Shown in pieces: positions 55,465 to 64,000 of a stretch of 64,000 bases of DNA. The notes under the pieces are model-generated. The model saw only the letters and a list, made by a program, of their open reading frames with translations, ran no database searches and had not been told where the DNA came from. The stretch spans positions 48,566-112,565 of the forward strand of contig MU128909.1 in the NCBI GenBank assembly GCA_014904985.1, written 5' to 3'. Origin of the DNA: Hydnum rufescens UP504. Lineage: Eukaryota; Basidiomycota; Agaricomycetes; Cantharellales; Hydnaceae. Both the position numbers and the translations under genes were made by a program. Numbering within the stretch: the first letter of the stretch is position 1; every line of letters begins with the position of its first letter.

Positions 55465-57680
55465 AAGTACACAGCCACACACCCAGCAACAGAAAGGCAA
55501 GCGCATGACCATGACACAACAGCAACAGCAACAGCAAGCAGCAGAGCAGCAGCAACAGCAACAGCAACAGTGGCAGCCCAGCGCATGACCACAACCATAC
55601 ACCCACATCAGCAGGTGTGTGGTCATAAGGTAATTTTTCTCTCAGTAGATACAATAGCGCAAAAATAGTAGCCCAAGCTACTCTTTTTGTGCTGCTGTGA
55701 ATTTTTATACTAATGAACCCTTTATTATTCCAGATCAAAACCAAAACCAATGATGGGCCACCCAATGAGTGGCCCTAGGCAAACGAAGTCACAGCAAACA
55801 AAACCGGGGTAAATGAAACCACCAAACAAAGGTGCGAGATGTGGTGACACAAACCACACACCTGCTGCAGCGGGTGTGTGGTTCAACATAATGTAAGTCA
55901 CTGTACACACCCAATGATGCAAAAAGAGCAGCCCTGGCTGCTCTTTTTGCATTCATTTTAATTTTTAACTAACACATAATTTATTATTCTAGGCTATTGC
56001 CTGAACCACCTGCCAAATGAGATGCCGAAATGCATCACACCAAGAACACCCCCCCCAGACAAAACCCGGGAACAGGAATGCATGACGCGAGGCTGCAGGG
56101 GCCCCAGACAAAACCACACACCCACTTTGGCAGGTGTGTGGTAATTCCACAGTAAGTACAACCATGCAAAAGGAGCAGCATACAAGGAGCAGTGTATGCT
56201 GCTCCTTTTGCATGGCCTTTCTTTTTTTTTTTTTTCTTTGTTACTGATGTATTATTTCTAGGTTGTCATCTGAACTCAGGACCTGTGACCCCACTGAACA
56301 AACACAGGAGAACAACAACCAGCCTGCCAAATGAAACCCATGAACAGCAATCAAAAACACAACACAAGCGCTGGACAAACCACACACCCACTTCAGCGGG
56401 TGTGTGGTAATATGTCTACTAGTAATCCCACCGGTGCCAAAAGAGCAGCAGAAGCTGCTCTTTTGGCACCTCTGTTTTCTTTTTTTTTACTAATGTATTA
56501 TTATTCATTGTTCTAGGTCCCTTCCCTATGTGAAAACCCACACACAGACGAGCCCCAGTACACACAACCACCCAAGCCCTGAGTGCCTGCCCCTTGAACA
56601 CGATGATTGACAAGATTGATGAAATTGCATACCACACACCTGCTGTGGCGGGTGTGTGGTAATACCTCATAAGTTTTCAATTACAGGATGTAGGAAAGCA
56701 CCAAATGAGCAGCAAGAGCTGCTCTTTTGGTGCTTCCTTTGTTTTTTTTTTTAATTCTAAATTAATGTGTTATTTACTGATTGATCCATCCCCCAGCACA
56801 AAAACCCCCTGCACAAAAAAGGGATGTGCACAGCCACCTGCAGCCTGCAACCTGATCCAAGAGCCCAAGGCCCAAACACCCACAATGTATGCAACAATGG
56901 ATGAAATACAGTACCACACACCCGCTGCCATGGGTGTGTGGTAATAGCTAGTGAGTTTCTCATACAATGGTGCCCAAAGAGCAGCAGTAGCTGCTCTTTG
57001 GGGGCTGCTTTTTTTTTTTTCAAACTAATGTATTATTGATTATTCTAGGTCTCCCCTCAATGCATGAAACCCCACCCAACAAGAACACAGCCAACCTCCA
57101 AGATGAAAAAGGAATGTGTGCAGCCACCCGCAACCCAATCCAAGAACCTGTGACTGCAGGCCAAAATGAGTACCACACACCTGCCAAAGTGGGTGTGTGG
57201 TACTACAAGGTATTTTATTTTATTTTCTATATCTACAGTGATGCAAAAGGAGCAGCACAAGCTGCTCCTTTTGCATCACTTCAAATTTTTTTTACTAATG
57301 TGTATGATTATTTTAGAAGCTCCCTAAATGACAACCCACCCCAATGACAACCCGCAACCTGTCCAAACGACCTGCCCAATGGTGAACTGCCAAGCCTCAC
57401 CCCCCCCCCAATGGCCACTGATGAGCTGGCTGAACCCCTGATCAAGCAACGGAAAGCACCACACACCCCTTAGGGTGGGTGTGTGGTGCTACTAAGTATG
57501 TTTTTTTTTTGAATTTTTAACTTATATTTAATTATATTTTCCTAGATTCTCATGCAATAGATACCACCCAGCACCCTAGCAGTGTGTCCCCTGAACCTGC
57601 ATCTGAACACTGGGCAACCCCCCATCTGCACTTCTGAGGAAGCAATGGACAGTACCACACCTGCTAGGGTGTGGTTTTTT
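55465..57680 (+). repeat. Element II right array, about eight rightward modules
   Basis: Intron-like blocks with recognisable ends: 55630-55733, 55893-55992, 56152-56261, 56422-56516, 56951-57048, 57210-57316 and 57496-57545 (95-110 bp except the last, 50 bp and without a hairpin). One further block near 56670-56790 has lost its splice sites. Stem-loops start at 55656, 55918, 56162, 56433, 56697, 56970 and 57240. Exon-like blocks are about 150-180 bp (159, 160, 161 and 179 measured) and end in ACCACACACC...GGTGTGTGG. Exon lengths are not all multiples of three, so a continuous protein is unlikely. The final module is degenerate. Confidence 0.75.
55517..55570. repeat. CAG/CAACAG microsatellite
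   Basis: CAACAGCAACAGCAAGCAG-type repeat in the first rightward block after the palindrome. Absent from the mirrored left side, so it expanded after the palindrome formed. Confidence 0.85.
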
Positions 57681-58025
57681 TTTTATCAAATTTTTAAATA
57701 AAATAAATACATGTACATAAGTTAATACCACCAAACAAATACTGCCCCACCCGGGGATGTATGATCATAATGATAATAAATAAATAATTATAAATGGGAC
57801 ACCAGAGGGAATATAATAATAATAATGGTGATTAACCCTGATAAGCCCACATAGCTCAAGGTCATGTAAGTCTAAGGCTTGATCCTCTAAGTCCCAGTTT
57901 CAGCCAATTTTCAGCCATTTTGGCCAATGCTGGGCCAGGAGGTGAAATCATAAAAATGGCCATTTCAGCCAAAATAGTGATGGGACCTACTTAGGTACCA
58001 TTATCTGCCCGGAAGTGGTACCTAA
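57681..58025. other. Intergenic, AT-rich, with GGTACC inverted pair
   Basis: ATAATAATAAT runs, TTTCAGCCAATTTTCAGCC duplicated motifs, and two inverted segments ACTTAGGTACC / GGTACCTAACTAGGT near 57990-58035. No gene. Confidence 0.4.
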
Positions 58026-58169
58026 CTAGGTAGGCTTAGATGACTGACCAAGGTGCTCCCCATTGCTCTCATGCACAGCATTCTGTTCATCATTGCTTGG
58101 TTCTTCATCCTCTATATCTGAATCAGTGCTGTCTGCTTTGTCTGTGCTCACATATTCTGGGACATGATA

Positions 58170-59775
58170 CAGTGACCCACAAAACCGTTGCAATGTTTGC
58201 CACTTTTGACTCTCTTTGTTTATACCTCCCCAACCAGCCATTTAAAAAATTTGAAAAAATATGTTCAAGATGTATATGCTTCTTGGCTACACATGTGCCA
58301 AATTTCACAGCAATCCATCAATATTTGACAGAGATATGCCCTTAACAAGCCACCTATATCATTGCAACGGTTTTGTGGCACATGAAATTGTGACACAAAT
58401 CATTACAGTTCAGTATTTTGTGTACCCCCCCTTTGCCTTCCACACTGCTTCCACCCTCCTAGGCATACTTTCTATCAAATTTTGACACACCCTGCTTCAA
58501 TCTTCTCCCACTCTGCCTCTACTTGCTCCCATAGCTCATGGATGCCTTTGGGGGGTTCTTCATATCCTCCAAGCTTTGTTTTGATGTGATGCCAGAGGTG
58601 TTCAATTGGATTGAGGTCTGGGGACTGGGCAGGCCACTTCATGACATTGAAACCATGGTCTTTGAACCAGGCTTGGGCCATTTTGCTGGTGTGTTTGGGG
58701 TCATTGTCCTGCTGGAAAACCACATCGCCAGGTGATTTGTTGTAAAATTCGAGGGATCCTTGGAGTTCATCCTCCAGAATTTGGCAGTAGAGGTTGGCAT
58801 CCATCTTGCCATCAATCTTGCATGCATATCCAGGCCCCTCCCATGTCATACACCCCCACATCATCAAGGAACCACCACCAAACTTCAGAGTCCCTTCCAC
58901 CAGACGATCAGAGAGGCCCTCCCCAGCCTTTTTCCACACCCATTTTCGCCCATCAGAGCCCAGGCGATTAATTTTGGTCTCATCAGACCACACAACATGC
59001 TTCCAGTCATCCACAGTCCAGTCCTTATGGCTTAGGGCAAAGTCCAGTCTCTCACGCTTGTGGCGCTGGGAGAGCAGGGGACGTTTCTTCTTCACCACAG
59101 CCTTTAAACCAGCACTCTTCAGATAGCGGCGGACTGTTTCATTGGAGAGTGACTGGTTGGTGATGGATTGGAGGGAATGGGCAACTTGGGTGGCAGTGGT
59201 AGCCTTCCCAGTGTGGATAAGACGGATGGCATGGTGGACATCAGTGGGGGAAAGCTTTGATGGATGACCACCAGAGGACTTGCAAACATGGGGGCGATGT
59301 TTGGACCAGACACGGGTGATAGTAGAAGTGTGGAGACCAGTAATGGAGGAGATTTTGTGGGCAGAGTGCTTGGAGTCAATGAGATGAAGGACATTGTCAA
59401 GTTGTGCATTTGATAAAGCACGCATGGTTGATTGGGGGGCATATAGCCTTGGGACTGCTGGTATTTATGCTTTTCCGATGTTTATTTATTTGGCTGTGTT
59501 TGTACCTTTGGGTATAAACAATGTCACATGACAGTAATGTCATGTTTCTCTGATCTGAAAGGTCAGCCACAAAACTGTTGCAATGACATAGGTGACTTGT
59601 TGAGGGCATATCTCTGTCAAATGTTAATGGATTGCCATGAAATTTGGCACATATGTAGACAAGAAGCATACATATCTTGGACATATTTTTCCAAATTTTT
59701 TGAAGGCCTGACTGGGGAGGAATAACCAAAGAAGGTCAAAAGTGGCAAACATTGCAACAGTTTTGTGGGTCACTG
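58170..59775 (-). mobile_element. Tc1/mariner element, 1606 bp, TA target site
   Basis: Ends CAGTGACCCACAAAAC in both orientations, flanked by TA at 58168-58169 and 59776-59777. Terminal inverted repeats extend about 215 bp at roughly 85-90 per cent identity; each arm is itself bounded by CACAAAAC-GTTGCAATG and its inverse. It sits in the 3' part of the hAT gene, whose frame is continuous when the element and one TA are removed. Confidence 0.9.
58475..59425 (-). CDS. Tc1-like DD34E transposase, C-terminal frameshift
   Basis: 316 codons from ATG 59425. An N-terminal paired-type helix-turn-helix region (LDNVLHLIDS, SITGLHTSTITRV, then KLSPTDVHHAIRLI) precedes the catalytic domain: D in VVWSDETKINR, D in VFQQDNDPKHTS and E in SPDLNPIEHLWHHI, the last two 34 residues apart. 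No internal stop. The frame ends at AGCVKI*. One base is missing from an A run (plus-strand T run 58480-58483); the next frame continues LIESMPRRVEAVW to a TGA at 58410-58412, the usual Tc1 C-terminus. The native protein would be about 340 residues. Either a very recent mutation or a homopolymer sequencing error. It is the least decayed transposase in the window. Confidence 0.85.
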   Translation of the reverse strand: MRALSNAQLDNVLHLIDSKHSAHKISSITGLHTSTITRVWSKHRPHVCKSSGGHPSKLSPTDVHHAIRLIHTGKATTATQVAHSLQSITNQSLSNETVRRYLKSAGLKAVVKKKRPLLSQRHKRERLDFALSHKDWTVDDWKHVVWSDETKINRLGSDGRKWVWKKAGEGLSDRLVEGTLKFGGGSLMMWGCMTWEGPGYACKIDGKMDANLYCQILEDELQGSLEFYNKSPGDVVFQQDNDPKHTSKMAQAWFKDHGFNVMKWPAQSPDLNPIEHLWHHIKTKLGGYEEPPKGIHELWEQVEAEWEKIEAGCVKI

Positions 59776-60516
59776 TATCTCTTCAGGCTGGAAAAATTGA
59801 GTATTGGCACATGCTTTGCTTGCTCTGCCAATTTCTGCACTGGCGCAAGTCAGAAAGACATGCATTTAGTATAGAAAACATGTACCTCAGGTTCAAAACC
59901 ATGCCATTGAGGGATCTGGAGTTGATTAACAATTGTTGACACCTTCTGAGCATTATGACAGGGACTGTTTATCCATGTCATCCCAGACACTGTGCATTCC
60001 TCAGCCATGGAATTTGGTGTGACCAAGAATATGACAGTTGCTAAAAACTGCACTAGAGTCAGCCCCCAACCTGGAAGGAAATAAATGTAAGACTTACAGC
60101 CAATATTTCTGCAGATGGGATTTTAGAGAGAGACCACCACCAGTCTAAAACCACTGTTGCCCCATCATACCCAGTATAGGGCCATAATCCACAACTGTAA
60201 CTGTCCCATGCATTAAGGAGACTATCAGCGAGCACATCCTGCTTCACTTTGTTCAGCTCCAGATGCAGCTTAGAATCCTGGAGGTGCTTGAGGAGGGCCA
60301 ACAAGAATTTTCCTGCACACTCATATGACTGGTGAAGGAGGCAACAAGGTGGCTTCCCAATATTGGGATCATTGGGGTGAGGGCCAGCACCAGGAATGCA
60401 GATCAAGAGTGTGAGTGGGTTTGGTTTTTTGAGAATATTGGATGTGATGTATGCTGAGAATTCAAAAGACTCAGAAATGTGTATGGCCACAGCAGAAATA
60501 AGGCTTACCAGGATGG

Positions 60517-61363
60517 TGTCAGGATCAAATTGACATTTGCTTCCGCCTAAGGACTTACCCATCAGAGTATCATTCTTCATCAACTCTATCATATGGTGCC
60601 TACTTCCTCAAATGCTCTTGTCTCCTCTCTCCCTCCATTCACTACAGGGGTTATTGTCATCCTTGCCATTATTGGCATTTCTCTTATCATTATTGCCCTC
60701 GTTCTATTGGGCTTCAGCCAGCGGGCTATGGGCTGGGTAGTCAACCAGTGGCAGCATTGGCACCCTTGTCAGCACCTGTCATTCCCTTGTTCCCCATGTG
60801 AGTCCATGGAGTTGCCAATCCAGACTCCCCCTCCTCCTCCTCTACCCCCAGTCCCTGAATCCACATCACCTGTCCCAATCCATACTCCATCCACATCATT
60901 ATGGTCCTTTGACACTTTGGACACCTTTGGAGTACCCAGGCATACACTGCCTTGGAAGTACATACACTAAGGGGGATACATATGGAAGTTGGGGCATAGC
61001 CATGTGGAGGTGCGCACAGGATTCATAACATGGCTGCATCAGCTTAGTGAGGCTTAGTGATGGTGGCTGTGGAGGCTGACTGATGGGCTGTGGAGCTGGC
61101 ATTCTAGGAGGATCCGGAAGGTTATGGAAGATGGTGGAAGGCTCTGGAAGGCTGGAGGCTGTGTGCAGGAAATAGTATTTATAGCCCTTCGCAGTTGGGG
61201 GATCACCAGTTTCGATCTCTCAGGATTCCCACTGCGATAGGTGCAAGACTTGTGTGTCCCTTGTTGTGTAGTGTATACTCAGGATTCCCACTGCAATAGC
61301 ATGTGGTTAATTAATCTCTTTCCTCTTTCTGTTTGTGGCTTCAATGGCAGTGTCACCCTGACA
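60517..61363 (-). mobile_element. 847-bp LTR-like element, inverted orientation
   Basis: TGTCAGGATC at one end and ACCCTGACA at the other, with the duplication GATGG (60512-60516, 61364-61368). Nearly identical to 62846-63692 in opposite orientation and inserted in the same hAT gene 1.5 kb away. Confidence 0.9.
60593..60970 (+). CDS. Small single-pass membrane protein of the 847-bp element
   Basis: 125 codons from ATG 60593 to TAA. The protein matches the copy at 46443-46820, with a few changes just after the helix (LLGFSQRAMGW against LSGLSQWAMGW) and LWSFDTL near the end. The helix VIVILAIIGISLIIIALVL and the proline tail are unchanged. The substitutions are mainly those expected from CpG transitions. 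Confidence 0.45.
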   Translation: MVPTSSNALVSSLPPFTTGVIVILAIIGISLIIIALVLLGFSQRAMGWVVNQWQHWHPCQHLSFPCSPCESMELPIQTPPPPPLPPVPESTSPVPIHTPSTSLWSFDTLDTFGVPRHTLPWKYIH

Positions 61364-62845
61364 GATGGAGTGCAAGAGCCATGAAATATACATCATGCTT
61401 ATTCTTACTGTTTATAAGCTCATTAAATTGGTGGGTCAATATTGTGGTAACAGCTTGAACTGGGGGTTTCAGGTGCTGTGATTTTAACAGATTTGTAAAT
61501 ACCTCATTGTACATTGTGAGTGTGGCAGCAAAGAAGAGGAGCACATCGGCAAGTGTGCTGTGAGGGGGACTCTAGGCAGACAATGGAATGAGTGAGGGGG
61601 TTTGTGAGGTCTATCACCTGGGTAAGGTGCACCACAAAGTGAGCTTGGGTAAAGGAACCCTGAACAAATATTTGATCATCAATGCCCTATGGAATATCAG
61701 CAAAGATGTCAAAAAAGAGTTAGCACCATAAATTATACCTTTATGGTAATCTTTCCCTCGCTCACGAGCTGGGACAGGCTTGGTAGAGCATGAAGTACAC
61801 TTTGGCATGCCCAGCTAATAGTTCTGAAGCGAGTCTTGCTCATCTTTTGCAAGTGGTGGGCTCCATCAGCCTTGAGAAGGACAACAGACACATCAGCATG
61901 ACTGAAATGAGTGAGGATCCTTTTGATTTGTGAGAGCATCTATTTAATTTCAATTGTTGGGTGTTGAGTCAATTGAATTGTCATTTTTTACACCTCTCAC
62001 CTCCTCAAATTCACCAAGTTTGCATATATCTTTCACAGTATTATGGAAGAGGTGGCATGGATCTTGAAGATTGAGAATGTGCAGAAGCTCCAAACATATC
62101 AGGGTGTGGGCCTTCCTTGTATTACCAGTGTTATCAGCAACAACACCTGATGCCTTTGCCTCACCCACCAATCAAATCCACTAGCATAATATTCAGAGGT
62201 CTCTTTTATATGGATTCCAGGAATATAAGTACCTTCATAACTAATCCAGCATAGACCTCCCCTGTGTGCTGTAGCTTTCTTGTGTCTACAGCATCCAGGA
62301 AGTGTGCATGCTGACTATCATCCATAGCATGGATAGTAAGAAAGCTAGCTCTTCCTTTTGTTTCCCCACCATCAAAGCCATATGTGATGTATAGGACATC
62401 CTTGGATTGTAAATATTCAATGGTGAGTTTATGAATTCTTGCCACCTCCCCTGAAATATGTGATTCAGTTAGAGCAGTTCCAGATACTGGACTGTAGGCA
62501 CCACTTGTTAACACAAGGATGAATTCCTTGAACCACTTGGTGTCGGCTATGTATGGGGGAGCCCAAGACCACAAATGAATTTGACAACAGCTTGATTACC
62601 AATAATTGTGAGGTCTGATTGTGCCTTTTTTGACCAGAGGGCTGGGAGTGTTTCATTTTCCGGGCTTGCAGTAGATCTCATTGACATATGTGCTTCAAGG
62701 GCTTCTGCTTTTGCTCCTGTCAATGACCCAGCCAGCTTTTTGTGTGCTTTGTACTGTGTTGCCAATGTGTGGTTCAGGCAATCTGCAATGTGTGGGAGCA
62801 CACGAGAATTCTGTCAGGGGAGGGTCCAAACAGTTGGACAGCGGA

Positions 62846-63692
62846 TGTCAGGGCGACACTGCCATCGAAGCCACAAACAGAAAGAGGAAAGAGATTAATT
62901 AACCACACGCTATCGCAGTGGGAATCCTGAGTATACACTACACAACAAGGGACACACAAGTCTTGCACCTATCGCAGTGGGAATCCTGAGAGATCGAAAC
63001 TGGTGATCCCCCAACTGCGAAGGGCTATAAATACTATTTCCTGCACACAGCCTCCAACCTTCCAGAGCCTTCCGCCGTCTTCCATAACCTTCCGGATCCT
63101 CCTAGAATGCCAGCTCCACAGCCCATCAGTCAGCCTCCACAGCCACCATCACTAAGCCTCACTAAGCTGATGCAGCCATGTTACAAATCCTGTGCGCACC
63201 TCCACATGGCTATGCCCCAACTTCCATATGTATCCCCCTTAGTGTATGTACTTCCAAGGCAGTGTACGCCTGGGTACTCCAAAGGTGTCCAAAGTGTCAA
63301 AGGACTGTAATGATGTGGATGGAGTACGGATTGGGACAGGTGATGTGGATTCAGGGACTGGGGGTAGAGGAGGAGGAGGGGGAGTCTGGATTGGCAACTC
63401 CATGGACTCACATGGGGAGCAAGGGAACAACAGGTGCTGACAAGGGCGCCAATGCTGCCACTGGTTGACTACCAAGCCCATAGCCTGCTGGCCGAGGCCT
63501 GATAGAACGAGGGCAATAATAATAAGAGAAATGCCAATAATGGCAAGGATGACAATAACCCCCGTAGTGAATGGAGGGAGAGAGGAGACAAGAGCATTTG
63601 AGGAAGTAGGCGCCATATGATAGGGTCAATGAAGAATGATACTCTGACAGGTAAGTCCTTAGGCAGAAGCAAATGTCAATTTGATCCTGACA
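62846..63692 (+). mobile_element. 847-bp LTR-like element
   Basis: TGTCAGGGCGACAC at 62846 to GATCCTGACA at 63692, with the duplication GCGGA (62841-62845, 63693-63697). A TATA box GGCTATAAATAC near 63023 lies in element orientation. It retains more CpG than its relatives, so it is probably the youngest copy. Confidence 0.9.
63239..63616 (-). CDS. Small single-pass membrane protein of the 847-bp element
   Basis: 125 codons from ATG 63616. Third intact copy. It differs as MAPTSSN at the start, SGLGQQAMGLV after the helix and VPRRTLPW near the end. Several of these restore Arg or Ala codons containing CpG, consistent with the younger age of its host element. Confidence 0.45.
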   Translation of the reverse strand: MAPTSSNALVSSLPPFTTGVIVILAIIGISLIIIALVLSGLGQQAMGLVVNQWQHWRPCQHLLFPCSPCESMELPIQTPPPPPLPPVPESTSPVPIRTPSTSLQSFDTLDTFGVPRRTLPWKYIH

Positions 63693-64000
63693 GCGGAGCC
63701 CAGACCCTGCCATCTTTGAGTTACACCAATAAAACTGACGGCCCTCGGCATCGGCACACAGCTTGGTAACCTCCTCTAGAAAGGGGTCAGGCTTTTGACC
63801 AGTAGTGGTGGGCTCTGTATCAATATCAATCAGATTGTCCACATCTACTCCAGCACCAGGCTTTAATAGTGTGTATCTCTCATTTGTCGAGGCTGATTTA
63901 TTCCTCTTTTTAGCTTTTGTGTGGTCACTGCCAAGAAGGTTGACATCTATGGGTGCATCCAACATTCCTGCCTACATTATGAACCTCTGGTCTATATTCT

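Larger units (their letters stand above)
47486..57680. mobile_element. Element II: second palindromic hairpin-array element, with assembly duplication
   Basis: Same plan as element I: a leftward array (47519-48610, duplicated at 52270-54760), a palindrome centred on 55134, and a rightward array (55465-57680). I see no terminal inverted repeat of the element I type; its left edge abuts element I and its right edge fades out near 57680. The span also contains an N gap, a noisy seam and a second allele, so the true element is roughly 5 kb. Confidence 0.5.
58026..63965 (-). pseudogene. hAT-family transposase, interrupted three times
   Basis: Minus strand from beyond 63965 to TAG at 58026. In order: an acidic N-terminus and a BED-finger-like FYWCNSKMAG (63730), 847-bp element, VLPHIADCLNHT (62800), GGETKGRASFLTIH, then DNTGNTRKA with LQDPCHLFHNTVKDIC (62130-62010). 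After these come ILTHFSHADVSVV and KTRFRTISWACQSV (61930-61790), a second 847-bp element, WWWSLSKIPSAEILA, a 50-bp intron (60097-60048) and TPNSMAEECTVSGMTWINS, the hAT dimerisation block. A TGA (Arg expected) near 59862 and a Tc1 element precede the C-terminus (VPEYVSTDKADSTDS). Frame changes near 62560 and 62170 add to the damage. It would have catalysed cut-and-paste transposition in the nucleus. The 5' end lies outside the window, and I could not place its terminal repeats. Confidence 0.85.

Overview
The window looks like transposon-dense nuclear DNA of a basidiomycete fungus, probably an Agaricomycete. The evidence is short GT-AG introns of 50-58 bp, a chromodomain Ty3/Gypsy element, a basidiomycete-type hAT transposase, a fungal Tc1 element, and pervasive CGA-to-TGA (CpG to TpG) decay of transposon reading frames. 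There are no bacterial operons, no CRISPR and no ribosomal RNA genes. Host-like genes are confined to the first 4.6 kb.

Layout. 1-581 is AT-rich, possibly mitochondrial in origin. 582-4604 holds two hypothetical protein genes. 4910-13064 is a decayed chromodomain Gypsy element (Gypsy-1); an antisense, intron-containing cysteine-cluster gene lies between its pol and its 3' LTR. 13554-14728 and 21108-29639 are minus-strand copies of a second Gypsy element (Gypsy-2). The block 7619-14728 recurs after a 25-N gap as 14754-22280, and the seam is full of small insertions, which looks like unpolished long-read gap fill rather than biology. 29640-39796 contains a fold-back repeat, a serine/proline repeat ORF, a 1-kb inverted-repeat element with two tRNA-like units, and a decayed minus-strand gene ending in a Ulp1-type peptidase domain. 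58026-64000 is a minus-strand hAT transposase broken by two 847-bp LTR-like elements and one almost intact Tc1 element.

The most unusual part is 39.8-57.7 kb. Two adjacent large elements (I and II) are each built around a near-perfect central palindrome (317-bp and 330-bp arms). On both sides run arrays of about 265-bp modules, oriented outward. Each module has an exon-like block of about 160 bp ending in a GC-rich hairpin that spells HTPxxxGVW, then a GT-AG intron-like block of about 100 bp carrying a 34-54 nt hairpin whose stem varies by compensatory changes. I do not recognise this architecture from any named transposon family.

Solo LTR-like elements of at least four families with 4-5 bp target duplications are nested throughout. 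One family (exactly 847 bp, TGTCAGG to CCTGACA) carries an intact ORF for a 125-residue single-pass membrane protein in three copies. The second N gap lies at the centre of palindrome II, and the sequence after it appears to be a second allele of 44.3-49.0 kb carrying an extra 1357-bp insertion, so two nuclear haplotypes may have been joined end to end.
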